DNA of 64,000 bases from Alteribacillus sp. YIM 98480. GTDB taxonomy: Bacteria > Bacillota > Bacilli > Bacillales > Marinococcaceae. Both the position numbers and the translations under genes were made by a program. Numbering within the stretch: position 1 is the stretch's first letter; each line of letters opens with the position of its first letter. A model generated the notes under the pieces. The model did no database searches, had not been told where the DNA came from, and saw nothing but the letters and a program-made list of their open reading frames with translations. Below, piece after piece: positions 43,838 to 52,614 of the stretch. The stretch lies in NCBI RefSeq assembly GCF_009765375.1, contig NZ_VTOK01000011.1, forward strand, positions 62,001 to 126,000, given 5' to 3'.

Positions 43838-43931
43838 GAAAAACTCGGCTTGCCTCCGAAACCATATGGTGGAAGCCGTAGTTTTACTTTTACTTTGATC
43901 CTTTAACAAAGTTAAACTTTCCTGAAGTATA
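43838..43931 (+). repeat. Repeat B, copy upstream of qoxABCD
   Basis: GAAAAACTCGGCTTGCC, CATATGGTGGAAGCCGTAGT, ACTTTGATCCTTTAAC, AAAGTTAAAC and CCTGAAGTATAAA, in the usual order. It lies 180 bases upstream of the qoxA start. Confidence 0.85.
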
Positions 43932-43962
43932 AAAATAGCCCCTGAAACAGGAGCTTATAGGA

Positions 43963-44187
43963 GTGATCTCACCTGCATATTCAGTTCTGCTAATAGGGGT
44001 GGGATTGTTCGGCTTTTGGGAAAATATGGTTTCATTCGAAGATTATATGGGCCGCTTTTTCTGTTTAATGATTATACTTTTATCTTTTATGAAGATCTCT
44101 TCAGCTTGTCCCCAGGTACGCGTATTTCCTGTACCCAACAAACGAGAAAAACTATTTACACTGTACTTTAAAGAACGAAAAGAATGA
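43963..44187 (+). CDS. Doubtful small ORF
   Basis: 74 residues from GTG 43963: one hydrophobic segment (AYSVLLIGVGLFGFW), a second (RFFCLMIILLSFMKIS) and a basic tail ending KERKE. The start codon lies inside GGAG, so there is no proper RBS. Stop directly abuts the left end of the IS3 remnant. Could be a decayed membrane gene or chance. Confidence 0.2.
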   Translation: MISPAYSVLLIGVGLFGFWENMVSFEDYMGRFFCLMIILLSFMKISSACPQVRVFPVPNKREKLFTLYFKERKE

Positions 44188-44188
44188 C

Positions 44189-44706
44189 TGATATGCTCCC
44201 CAAAAGGTAGACAGATGAAATAAACAATCTGTTTAACCTTGAGGGGGATATTTTTATGGCGAAAAGTAAGCCGAATTTAAATATGGCTCGTCTCACAAGA
44301 CTTTCCAATAACAATCCATTAGTCTTTGAAACTTTAAATTAGGCGACCCAAGCCTTCGATACCGCCCCCCTTCTCCGTAGTGATCGTGGCTTTCAATACA
44401 CTTCTCATGGATTTAAACGATTGCTTCAAGAAGCAGAAATAGAGCCCAGCATGTCACGGGTGGGGAAATGCATTGATAACGGACCGATGGAATCTTTTTG
44501 GGGTACGCTAAAGTGTGAGAAGTATTATTTACATAAGTACAAAGCGTTTGACGAGTTAGAACAAGCTATCGATGACTATATACACTTTTACAATCACGAA
44601 CGGCTACAAAAACGATTAAACGGCCTTACCCCTATGGAATATAAGAGTAAAGCCGCTTTAGATCCTTTTTATTATTACTACTGTCTGCTTGACAGAGTGC
44701 AGTTCA
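44189..44706 (+). mobile_element. IS3-family element, internally deleted, with intact ends
   Basis: Left end TGATATGCTCCCCAAAAGG..TAGACAG and right end, read inward, TGAACTGCACTCTGTC..AGCAGACAG are imperfect inverted repeats. The 3-bp sequence GAC flanks both ends (44186-44188 and 44707-44709), a target duplication of the size IS3 elements make. Only about 518 bp remain of an expected 1.2-1.4 kb: the start of orfA and the last third of orfB, fused in frame. Confidence 0.85.
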
Positions 44707-44738
44707 GACTTAACTCAAGGGACAGCTGTTTTTATTAA
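44256..44738 (+). pseudogene. Fused, truncated IS3 transposase (orfA start + orfB end)
   Basis: ATG 44256 begins MAKSKPNLNMARLTRLS, then NNNPLVFETLN, a TAG at 44340-44342, and continues in the same frame as ATQAFDTAPLLRSDRGFQYT, then MESFWGTLKCEKYY and FYNHERLQKRLNGLTPMEY, the C-terminal DDE region of IS150-type transposases. The first catalytic aspartates are missing and a stop interrupts the frame, so it cannot be active. Confidence 0.88.
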
Positions 44739-44744
44739 ACATTA

Positions 44745-45269
44745 TTACTGGCCGGGAGGCGGTCCAGCACTATTATTTCGTCGTTTTTTAAGTATCATTC
44801 GAACTCCCATAACCACAGCTATGAGTTCGTCATTGCTTAATACGTTTGAATAATTGATTAATTTATAAGCTGGAGCTTCCATAAAGCCGCTAATTTTTTC
44901 AAAAATGGCTATTTTATTATTTCCCCTTTCCTCTGTAATTGTAAATTCATGAGAAAAAGCTTCCGATTCCACACGGTAAACGCCGCGTCCTTCCGTCTCG
45001 TATTCAAACCTCTTTGCAAAAAAGGAAAAAGTACTGCGCAGTTCTCCAATCCGTTCATCTTCTTTATCTTTTAGGACCCAGCGACGTGAAAACAAAGGAA
45101 ATGCAGCATATAAACGAATACTACCGTTTGGATCCATTACATCAATACTTGAAGTAAACGCACTTTTTAAATCAAGCTTCCCAATTTTATTTTCGTTTTT
45201 ATCAAAAATATCTGTGATACCAGCAGAAAAAAAATTATCAGAGAAATATATTTCATTAGCTGCTTGCAT
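44745..45269 (-). CDS. LURP-one/Tubby-like family protein (YxjI type)
   Basis: 174 residues, beta-rich. Phrases such as IFDKNENKIGKLDLKSAF, YAAFPLFSRRWVLKDKEDER and SFFAKRFEYETEGRGVYRVE fit the LOR (LURP-one-related) beta-barrel family, to which B. subtilis YxjI belongs. The role is unknown, with membrane-phospholipid binding suspected for Tubby-like folds. ATG 45269 follows GGAGGG. Flanked by the IS3 remnant and rarD. Confidence 0.68.
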   Translation of the reverse strand: MQAANEIYFSDNFFSAGITDIFDKNENKIGKLDLKSAFTSSIDVMDPNGSIRLYAAFPLFSRRWVLKDKEDERIGELRSTFSFFAKRFEYETEGRGVYRVESEAFSHEFTITEERGNNKIAIFEKISGFMEAPAYKLINYSNVLSNDELIAVVMGVRMILKKRRNNSAGPPPGQ

Positions 45270-45367
45270 GCAGGTTCCCTCCTCTTTTTTGCTCTATTTA
45301 TTATCTCTACGAGGAAAGAAACCTTTCCGTTTCACATATGAACACTTTGAAAAGAAAACAGCTATTT

Positions 45368-46318
45368 TTAACCAGTACCTGCTTTCTGATCGGCAAGCTT
45401 TTCTTTTCGATTTCTAAGCGTTGTATTAGAGCGGGATACGGTGAAGATAATTAAGCCAATCCAAACAATAATAAAGGAGATCAACTGTTGACGGCTAAAT
45501 GGTTCATGAAAAAGAAAGACTCCCAATATGAGCATTATAGTTGGAGCAAAATATTGAAGAAAGCCTATTAAAGAAAAAGAAATACGCTTCGCCCCTGCTG
45601 CAAACAACAGTAATGGAATTGCTGTAGCTGCACCTGCTCCTATTAACAATAAGGCCGTTTCCAAGCTTCCATAAAAAAATGGGGTTTCATTATTTCTTAT
45701 AAAAACCAAAAATAATAATGCAAACGGAGTCATAAGGAGCGTTTCAATCGTTAATCCAGCCCAAGCCCCAACAGTGGCAGTCTTTTTAATTAAACCATAC
45801 ATCCCAAACAATAAAGCAAGACTAAGCGCCGCCCAAGGAATATAGCCATAATAAAATGTTAATAATAAAACGCCGGCTGCCGCTAACAAAAATGCTAACC
45901 CTTCAGCTTTTGTTAATTTTTCTTTTAAAAAGAGGGTGCCAAGCAGTACATTAATAAGTGGATTAATATAATAACCTAGACTAACTTCGATCACACGGTC
46001 ACTGTTAACCGCAAATATAAAAATAAACCAATTAAAGCTGATAAGTATCGCAGCTAGTGTTATAGCAAGGCCTGACTTTTTTGAAGAAAAGGTTACCTTT
46101 ATTTCTCTCCAAACTCCTTGTAAACGTCCCACCAGAAATAAAACGACCACCATAAATACTACGGACCATATTATTCTGTGGGCCAGCACCTCTTCTGATG
46201 GAACATGCCCTACCATTTTCCAATATAAAGGAAGGAAGCCCCAGAACAAGTAGGCAAGACTTGCTGCAGCGACTCCCCATGCCTGTTGTTTCTCCTCCAT
46301 CATTCTCCCTCTATTCAT
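45368..46318 (-). CDS. rarD: RarD/EamA-type transporter
   Basis: 316 residues, ten helices. LAYLFWGFLPLYWKMVGHVP and EVLAHRIIWSVVFMVVVLFL at the N-terminus, then NSDRVIEVSLGYYINPLINV, are characteristic of RarD (chloramphenicol-sensitivity family). Possible exporter of an unknown metabolite. Start uncertain: ATG 46318 has no RBS, while ATG 46303/46300 lie just behind GAGGGAG. Confidence 0.9.
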   Translation of the reverse strand: MNRGRMMEEKQQAWGVAAASLAYLFWGFLPLYWKMVGHVPSEEVLAHRIIWSVVFMVVVLFLVGRLQGVWREIKVTFSSKKSGLAITLAAILISFNWFIFIFAVNSDRVIEVSLGYYINPLINVLLGTLFLKEKLTKAEGLAFLLAAAGVLLLTFYYGYIPWAALSLALLFGMYGLIKKTATVGAWAGLTIETLLMTPFALLFLVFIRNNETPFFYGSLETALLLIGAGAATAIPLLLFAAGAKRISFSLIGFLQYFAPTIMLILGVFLFHEPFSRQQLISFIIVWIGLIIFTVSRSNTTLRNRKEKLADQKAGTG

Positions 46319-46441
46319 GCTATATATTTTATTTCGAGTGTCTACATTTTACTCCAAAGGGAAAACAATTTCCAGGAGCTTATCGGCAAGTCTTTTTGGT
46401 GAAAGCTGATATTTTTTATATAGTTAAACTTAGAAAAAGTA

Positions 46442-46468
46442 CAAAAAAATCTCCCTAAAAAGGGAGTA
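46442..46468 (-). terminator. Terminator of the DUF2935 gene
   Basis: CTCCCT TTTT AGGGAG followed by ATTTTTTTGT on the minus strand, seven bases past the gene. Confidence 0.82.
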
Positions 46469-46474
46469 AAATAT

Positions 46475-47284
46475 TTATGATTCTACTCTTGGCTTAGCCG
46501 GATCACAATCTGGTTTCTGGGTATGCGCCGACTCAGCAACTTTCAATAAATAGTAGCATTCTTCTCTAGCCATATGATCTGCCATCAGAGGAGTAAGCGT
46601 GCCCAGCATTTCCCTAGTCAATCCCATTTGTTCCAATTCATTTAAAAAGCAGCGGAAAATATGGAGTTCTAAGCTTACTTGATGATTCATACGTTGCAGT
46701 GCTGGGAAGTTATCTACGTTGGAACGTAAATATCCCGCCATTTCCACTGCTTTTAAATAAAAGTGATCAAAATCTTTTTCAAACATGGTCGAGCGTTCTT
46801 TTAATCCGGTTTCCACTTTATCCAGCGAATCTGTAATTGCCCCGGCATGCCCAGCAGCATCAATAAGCCAAATAAGATGATGGTGAAGCGGATGACAAAC
46901 AGGAGGCACTTCTTTTCTTACGAGAAATGGAAGAATACGTAAATACTCATCCACTTCATTTACCATATGATTAATAAATGTAGGAGTCAGTTCAATCTTA
47001 ATCTTTCCTGTCAATTGAGTTCGGATAATTTGCAGTTTTAAAAAACGAATATCTTTTGCAGCCTGTTGCGCCTGAGCAGTTAATTCCTCTAAAGCATAAC
47101 TATTACCGCCAGCTCTTGCTCTTTCTAGCAGCTGATCAAACAAAGCAGCAAATCCTTGTGCAGCTGCAATGTAATCAGTTTCCGAGGGTGCTAGTGTATC
47201 GTGGATGAAACGAGCATGGTCACCAAGAATCTGAAGCCAAAATAAGTGTTCTTCCCGAGCCGCCCTTTCCCAATTATTTTTCAA
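46475..47284 (-). CDS. DUF2935 family protein
   Basis: 269 residues from TTG 47284, chosen because AAGGAGGG lies six bases upstream and relatives begin (K)NNWERAAREEH; the frame is open further but with no RBS. Two all-helical repeats of about 130 residues: EEHLFWLQILGDHARFIHDT in the first, LRKEVPPVCHPLHHHLIWLI-like and LMADHMAREECYYLL in the second, with histidine/glutamate pairs that could bind metal, as in ferritin-like proteins. Function is not known. Confidence 0.78.
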   Translation of the reverse strand: MKNNWERAAREEHLFWLQILGDHARFIHDTLAPSETDYIAAAQGFAALFDQLLERARAGGNSYALEELTAQAQQAAKDIRFLKLQIIRTQLTGKIKIELTPTFINHMVNEVDEYLRILPFLVRKEVPPVCHPLHHHLIWLIDAAGHAGAITDSLDKVETGLKERSTMFEKDFDHFYLKAVEMAGYLRSNVDNFPALQRMNHQVSLELHIFRCFLNELEQMGLTREMLGTLTPLMADHMAREECYYLLKVAESAHTQKPDCDPAKPRVES

Positions 47285-47382
47285 TGAAGGCCCTCCTTCA
47301 TATTCATAGTCCCCTTTAAAATATGAAGGCAAGGCCTGTACAAAGAACATAATGGGCAAATTTATAACCATTTGTTTAAGTT

Positions 47383-47474
47383 AGAAAAATCGGGCTTGCC
47401 GCCGATTCCTATAACGGAAGTCGTGGTTTTACTTATACTACCATCCTTTAACAAAGTTAACCTTTCCTAAAGAA
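47383..47474 (+). repeat. Repeat B, copy between DUF2935 and htpX
   Basis: GAAAAATCGGGCTTGCCGCC, TATAACGGAAGTCGTGGTTT, CTTATACTACCATCCTTTAA, AAAGTTAACC and CCTAAAG; the usual order with several substitutions. Confidence 0.82.
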
Positions 47475-47524
47475 TGGAGTCTCTAAAATCGGTTATTACC
47501 GACTTACGAGAGATCCCCATATTA

Positions 47525-48433
47525 TTATCTTTCCTGCAAACGTCGAATACGTTCTTCTAACGGCGGATGAGATGAAAATAACATAGCCATAGAAGATTTA
47601 TTGTTTATTTTTAATGTCTGCATGGAAGTCTGACTATTATCAACCTTATTTACATGCACTTTAAGAGACTGTAATGCATGTGTCATTTTATCTTTACCAG
47701 CAAGATCTGCTCCGCCGCGGTCTGCATGGTATTCTCTATATCTGGAGAATCCCATAACTGCTATGCTTCCAAGAATAGAAAACAAAATTTGAAACACAAT
47801 AATAGCACCAAAGTGTACAAATACGCGCATCGCATCATTTTGCACAAAGCGAGAGACGATTGCAGCAGCAATACGTGCAAAGAAAACGACAAACGTATTT
47901 ACTACACCTTGCAGAAGCGTCATCGTAACCATATCACCATTAGAAACGTGAGCAACTTCATGGGCTAGTACACCTTCAACCGCATCCTCGTCCATTGAAT
48001 TTAGTAAGCCAGTGGACACAGCTACTAATGAACGCTTTTTAGACGGACCGGTTGCAAAAGCATTTACTTCTCTTGAGTTATAAATACCTACTTCCGGCAT
48101 GTGCATCAGACCAGCATTTCTAGATAGACGGTGAACTTTTTCTACAAGCTGGCGTTCTGCTCCTGTACTGTTGCCAGGATCAATGACGGTGACGCCCATC
48201 ATTTTTTTAGCCATGAACCTTGATAAAGCCAGTGATATAAAGGAACCCGAGAAACCAATGACTGCACTGATGATAAAGAGAGCCAGATAATTTATGCCGC
48301 CGTCAGCTGTGTACGTTGAAATATCTACACCAGCCATACGTAAGAGCGTAAACACAATCGTAATTGTAGTAATAACGAGAATGTTGGTTAAGATAAATAG
48401 TAAAATTCTTCTGCCCACTTTGATTTCCTCCAT
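47525..48433 (-). CDS. htpX: Membrane zinc metalloprotease HtpX
   Basis: 302 residues, M48 peptidase. Two N-terminal membrane helices ([40 protein letters not shown]), the zinc motif [20 protein letters not shown], two more helices, and the third ligand region [20 protein letters not shown]. HtpX degrades misfolded membrane proteins under stress. ATG 48433 with GGAGG-like site. The long C-terminal end [16 protein letters not shown] is conserved. Confidence 0.96.
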   Translation of the reverse strand: MEEIKVGRRILLFILTNILVITTITIVFTLLRMAGVDISTYTADGGINYLALFIISAVIGFSGSFISLALSRFMAKKMMGVTVIDPGNSTGAERQLVEKVHRLSRNAGLMHMPEVGIYNSREVNAFATGPSKKRSLVAVSTGLLNSMDEDAVEGVLAHEVAHVSNGDMVTMTLLQGVVNTFVVFFARIAAAIVSRFVQNDAMRVFVHFGAIIVFQILFSILGSIAVMGFSRYREYHADRGGADLAGKDKMTHALQSLKVHVNKVDNSQTSMQTLKINNKSSMAMLFSSHPPLEERIRRLQER

Positions 48434-48593
48434 TTTCTTATTTGTATTTAATCTTTATGTTTGTACGTATTAATAAAGACAACGTTTCATGATTTTATTG
48501 TAACATTTTTAATTTCGTTTTACTTGTAAAACCATTTCTTTGTTTATCATATCCTTGCGAAAGGAATAGGTTCAATATATTGGTATGTGTTTT

Positions 48594-48689
48594 TATACTT
48601 TACGAAAGTTTAAACTTTCGTAAAGGTTCAAAGTATAAACAAAAACTAAGACTTCCGCCATTGGTCTTGGCGGTAAGCCGAGTTTTTCT
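48594..48689 (-). repeat. Repeat B, copy upstream of aconitase
   Basis: Minus-strand order: GAAAAACTCGGCTTACCGCC, CCAATGGCGGAAGTCTTAG, TTTATACTTTGAACCTTTAC, then AAAGTTTAAACTTTCGTAAA (an extended palindrome here) and GTATAAA. It ends 25 bases before the aconitase start and would be part of its leader if transcription begins upstream. Confidence 0.82.
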
Positions 48690-48714
48690 TATCTCAAAGA
48701 AGGGGGATCACTTC

Positions 48715-50670
48715 ATGGCTTTAAATGTATCTCAAAAGCTGATTAATGAACATTTGGTTTCTGGCAAATTAACACCTGGAGAAGAAATCGGACTTTCTAT
48801 TGATCAAACACTAACGCAAGACGCCACAGGAACTATGGTAATGCTTGAACTTGAAGCGATGGAAATTGAACGGGCTAAAACAGAAGCTTCCGCTCAATAC
48901 GTCGATCATAATGTCATTCAAGAAGACAGCAAAAACCCTGATGATCATTTGTTTTTAGAAAGTGCCGCTAAACGGTTTGGTCTTCATTTCAGCAGGCCAG
49001 GAAACGGCGTCAGTCATCCTGTCCATATGCAAAGGCTAGCTAAGCCAGGAAGAACACTGCTTGGCTCTGATAGTCATACTTGCGCAAACGGCTGTATGGG
49101 AATGCTTGCAATGGGAGCAGGTGGTATAGATGTGGCAATGGCTATAGCCGGAGAACCATTCTATGTAAAAATGCCTAAAATATGGGGGATAAAACTCACA
49201 GGAAAACTTCCAGATTGGGTGAGCGCTAAAGATATCATTTTAGAACTGCTCCGCCGTCATGACGTAAAAGGCGGCGTAGGAAAGATCATGGAATACTATG
49301 GACCAGGCTTAGAAGAATTAAGCGCTATGGACCGGCACGTCATTGCGAACATGGGGGCAGAACTGGGTGCCACGGCGAGTGTATTTCCTTCCGATCAGGA
49401 AATTAAACGTTTCCTCAAAAGCCAAGGTCGAGAAGATGACTGGTATGAAATAACTGCTGACAAAGACGCTTCCTATGATATTAATGAAGAGGTTAATCTG
49501 TCTGAACTAGTTCCACTGATTGCTAAACCATCGAGCCCAGGAAATGTAGTGACCATTGACGAGGTAGCTGGAGAAGACATTTACCAGTCTTATGTTGGAT
49601 CTTCTGCAAACCCAGGTTACCGTGATTTCGCTGTTGCAGCCGAAATTGTAAAAGGGCAGCAAATTGCTAGTGGTGTGTCTTTTGATATTAACCCTACATC
49701 TAGACAAATGCTTACAGACCTAGTTGAAAACGGACATATTGCCAGCTTGTTATCTTCTGGTGCCAGACTTCATCAGGCGGGCTGTAACGGCTGTATAGGA
49801 ATGGGGCAGGCACCAGCTACAGGAAGAAATAGTTTACGTACGACACCTCGTAACTTTCCAGGCCGCTCCGGTACAAGAGAAGACAGTGTATTTCTTTGCA
49901 GCCCTGAGGTAGCCGCTGCATCTGCTTTAAAAGGAAAAATTACGGATCCACGGACGCTTGATATGAAATATCCAGATGTGAAAGACCCTGATAAACCAAC
50001 TGTTGATTTCCGTCTGCTAGAAGAACCACTGCCTTTAGAGGAAGCGAAAAAAACCGAATTGCATAAAGGACCCAATATTGCTTCTCTTCCTGATATGGAA
50101 CCGCTCCCTGATGAGATAGAAGTTCCCGTTCTTTTAAAAGTAGGAGACAACTTCTCTACTGATGAAATTTTAGCTGGCGGAGCCAGAGTTTTACCGTATC
50201 GAAGCAATTTACCTGAGATCAGCAAATTTGCCTTTGAAATTTTAGACGAAGATTATTACAATCGTTCTTTGAGCTTAAAAGAAAAATCCGGCCACGCTAT
50301 TATAGGAGGATCCAACTACGGACAAGGATCAAGCCGTGAACATGCTGCACTGGCTCCGCGTTATTTAGGTCTTCGTGTTGTTTTTGTTAAAGACTTTGCA
50401 CGAATTCATTGGCAAAACCTTGTAAATTTCGGTATTCTTCCACTGACATTTGCAAACGAAGATGATTATAACCAGTTTGATCCGGGAGACATTATTGTAA
50501 TGAAAAACTTAAGAGAAAGTATCAAAAAAGGAAATGAGCTTAAAGCTTCTCTCAAAGATAAAAATAAAGAAATCAAGGTGCTTCATGCATTATCTAAACG
50601 TCAAGTGGAAATCATGTTAACAGGAGGACTTATCAATTGGGTGAAAGACAAACAAATAAAAAATGCATAG
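48715..50670 (+). CDS. acnA: Aconitate hydratase
   Basis: 651 residues from ATG 48715 (AAGGGGG upstream). It interconverts citrate and isocitrate with a 4Fe-4S cluster. Cluster and substrate motifs: LLGSDSHTCANGCMGMLAMG, GCNGCIGMGQAPATGRNSLR (CxxC), NFPGRSGTREDSVFLCSPEV, and the swivel domain GGSNYGQGSSREHAALAPRY. At about 650 residues it is the shorter Aquifex/archaeal-like type, not the 900-residue IRP1-like CitB of B. subtilis, so it might be a second aconitase. The cell's usual citB is not in the window. Confidence 0.88.
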   Translation: MALNVSQKLINEHLVSGKLTPGEEIGLSIDQTLTQDATGTMVMLELEAMEIERAKTEASAQYVDHNVIQEDSKNPDDHLFLESAAKRFGLHFSRPGNGVSHPVHMQRLAKPGRTLLGSDSHTCANGCMGMLAMGAGGIDVAMAIAGEPFYVKMPKIWGIKLTGKLPDWVSAKDIILELLRRHDVKGGVGKIMEYYGPGLEELSAMDRHVIANMGAELGATASVFPSDQEIKRFLKSQGREDDWYEITADKDASYDINEEVNLSELVPLIAKPSSPGNVVTIDEVAGEDIYQSYVGSSANPGYRDFAVAAEIVKGQQIASGVSFDINPTSRQMLTDLVENGHIASLLSSGARLHQAGCNGCIGMGQAPATGRNSLRTTPRNFPGRSGTREDSVFLCSPEVAAASALKGKITDPRTLDMKYPDVKDPDKPTVDFRLLEEPLPLEEAKKTELHKGPNIASLPDMEPLPDEIEVPVLLKVGDNFSTDEILAGGARVLPYRSNLPEISKFAFEILDEDYYNRSLSLKEKSGHAIIGGSNYGQGSSREHAALAPRYLGLRVVFVKDFARIHWQNLVNFGILPLTFANEDDYNQFDPGDIIVMKNLRESIKKGNELKASLKDKNKEIKVLHALSKRQVEIMLTGGLINWVKDKQIKNA

Positions 50671-50700
50671 ATTAGTACTCCCTTAAAGGAGCGAACAGCA

Positions 50701-50877
50701 ATGGATGTAAACCAAAACGTATGTAGAGCATGTGATGGCACAGGCCTTTTGATGGACGATGAACAATGGAAGTATTCATGCAGTGTGTGTGGAGGAGACG
50801 GCATTTTACAAGCAGGAGAAACTCCTGAGCCGGAAACCACATTTGAAGTAGATGAAAACAACCGAACACTGGAATAA
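50701..50877 (+). CDS. 58-residue double CxxC zinc-ribbon protein
   Basis: ATG 50701, AAAGGAG seven bases upstream. Sequence has CRACDGTGLLM and CSVCGGDGILQ, two CxxC(G/D)xG units like those of DnaJ cysteine-rich repeats, followed by an acidic tail (ETPEPETTFEVDENN). 30 bases downstream of aconitase and before a shared terminator, so cotranscribed with it. Probably binds one zinc. Role unknown; a chaperone-like help for the Fe-S enzyme is only a guess. Confidence 0.8.
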   Translation: MDVNQNVCRACDGTGLLMDDEQWKYSCSVCGGDGILQAGETPEPETTFEVDENNRTLE

Positions 50878-50879
50878 AA

Positions 50880-50918
50880 ACATGTCGCAGCCTAAAAAGC
50901 TGCGACGTGTTTATTTTT
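50880..50918 (+). terminator. Terminator of the aconitase/zinc-ribbon unit
   Basis: ACATGTCGCAGC and GCTGCGACGTGT (one mismatch), 7-nt loop, then TTATTTTTT. Confidence 0.9.
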
Positions 50919-50938
50919 TATCCATTTAATCATTTCCT

Positions 50939-51073
50939 TTAGCGTGGCATTTTTCCCATTTTAAAAATTTTCCCTGCACTTGCTCCACTTGGCCCTAAAA
51001 TAGCCATTATCTCTCCTTTGTGAACATCAAAAGGATATTCATTAGTAATAGAAGTTTCTACTAAAACCACTTA
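50939..51073 (-). pseudogene. Fragment of an ABC-transporter ATPase gene
   Basis: A 44-codon minus-strand frame reads ...SITNEYPFDVHKGEIMAILG then PSGASAGKIFKMGKMPR and a stop. It is the start of an ABC ATPase up to a damaged Walker A (GPSGASAGKI for GPSGAGKT). No RBS or continuation; a relic. Confidence 0.65.
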
Positions 51074-51127
51074 AATTTTTTTTTTACGTGATTAAGTTTC
51101 GGATGGTTTTATGGTTTACTATAAAAT

Positions 51128-51172
51128 ACAAAAACGCTGCAGCTGGACGCTTCATCCAACTGCAACGTTAAA
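51128..51172 (-). terminator. Terminator of the acetoin dehydrogenase operon
   Basis: AACGTTGCAGTTGGA and TCCAGCTGCAGCGTT pair (two wobble/mismatch positions), 7-nt loop, followed by TTTTGTATTTT on the minus strand. Confidence 0.85.
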
Positions 51173-51179
51173 GACAGTG

Positions 51180-52589
51180 TTATATAATATGAACGGGTGT
51201 CCCAAGAGCTCTATCCCCTGCCTCCATTATGGTCTCTCCAAGAGTAGGGTGAGCATGAACAGTCAGAGATAAGTCTTCAGCAGTCAATCCAGCCTGAATG
51301 CTCACGGTTAGTTCATTGATTAACTCAGAAGCATTAGGACCAGCTGTTTCAGCTCCGAGAAGCGTGCCGTCTTCTTTATCAATTATTAATCGTGTAAAGC
51401 CTTCCTCTTCTCTTGTAGTCATCGCTCTTCCATTTGCTGTAAAAGGAAATGAGATGGTGTCAACATCAAACCCTTTTTCCACTGCCTGCAATCCAGTAAG
51501 ACCCACCACAGCTAACTGTGGCTCGGAAAATACAATTGCTGGGATATGATAATCCGTAAAATCATTTATTTGTCCATTAATCGCTTCTGCAGCTATTTTT
51601 CCTTGTAGAGAAGCTTTATGAGCCAAAGCAGGACCTTCGGTTAGATCACCGATAGCAAAAATATGTTTTTGATTTGTCTGGCATTGTTGGTTTACAGGGA
51701 TAAAACCTTTTTTATCGCGTTCGATACCGGCATTTTGCAGCTCTAATGTATCACTGTTTGGTTTTCTTCCTACCGTGACAAGTAAATAATCTCCATCTAA
51801 TACGTGCGTTGTATCATTTGCAGAAACTGTAACTTGAACTTCTTCATCATTTTCTATTGCACTTTCGACTGCAGCATTTGTCATTATTGTTACATTTGGA
51901 CGGTCTATTAATTTTTTACTTACAAGGGCTGCCATATCCTCAGAGAAGGCTGGAAGAATCCTTTCCGCTGCTTCGATAATGGTTACTTCCACTCCAAAGT
52001 TAGAAAACATTGTACCAAGCTCAATTCCAATATAGCCTCCGCCGACAATGTTCATTTTGGAGGGCAGCTCTTTAAAATCCAGGGCTTTATCAGAAGTGAT
52101 TATCCTTTTTCCATTTGGAATCGTTGGAATGTCTACCGGCCTTGAACCAGTTGCAATAATACACGAATTAAACGTAACCTTTGATTGCTCCTGTTCGTTT
52201 TTTATAAGAACCGTATTTTCGTTCACAAAAGAAACGTTTCCTGGAGTTATCGTTACATTATTTGCTTTTAAAAGCCCGCTCACTCCATCAGTCAATCTTT
52301 TAACAATACTATTTTTCCAGCCACGTAATTCTTTAACATTTAACTCTGGTTTGTTAAATCGAATCCCCATCGTGTGAGAGGTTTCTGGTATTTTATATTT
52401 TTGACCTGCTTCTATTAAAGCTTTTGACGATATACAGCCTGCATTCAAGCAAACCCCGCCCAATTCACTTTTATCTGTAATCATAACATTTTGACCAAGC
52501 TGGGCAGCCCTGATAGCTGCCACATAACCGCCTGGTCCAGCGCCTATTACTAATGTCTCCACGCTCTGCTCTGCATATTCCGTCCCCAC
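51180..52589 (-). CDS. acoL: Dihydrolipoyl dehydrogenase of the acetoin complex (E3)
   Basis: 469 residues. FAD site VIGAGPGGYVAAIRAAQLGQ, redox pair LGGVCLNAGCISSKALIEAG (CxxxxC), NAD site NIVGGGYIGIELGTMFSNFG, and the catalytic His-Glu in SLTVHAHPTLGETIMEAG. It reoxidises lipoyl groups of the E2 component with NAD. Last gene of acoABCL. Confidence 0.95.
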   Translation of the reverse strand: MGTEYAEQSVETLVIGAGPGGYVAAIRAAQLGQNVMITDKSELGGVCLNAGCISSKALIEAGQKYKIPETSHTMGIRFNKPELNVKELRGWKNSIVKRLTDGVSGLLKANNVTITPGNVSFVNENTVLIKNEQEQSKVTFNSCIIATGSRPVDIPTIPNGKRIITSDKALDFKELPSKMNIVGGGYIGIELGTMFSNFGVEVTIIEAAERILPAFSEDMAALVSKKLIDRPNVTIMTNAAVESAIENDEEVQVTVSANDTTHVLDGDYLLVTVGRKPNSDTLELQNAGIERDKKGFIPVNQQCQTNQKHIFAIGDLTEGPALAHKASLQGKIAAEAINGQINDFTDYHIPAIVFSEPQLAVVGLTGLQAVEKGFDVDTISFPFTANGRAMTTREEEGFTRLIIDKEDGTLLGAETAGPNASELINELTVSIQAGLTAEDLSLTVHAHPTLGETIMEAGDRALGTPVHII

Positions 52590-52614
52590 AGTTTCCCTCC
52601 TATACTGTTTATTA

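Noticed and set aside
43963-44187. 74-codon plus-strand frame before the IS3 remnant
   Set aside because: Listed only with low confidence: no usable RBS and ends against the element; not claimed as a gene.
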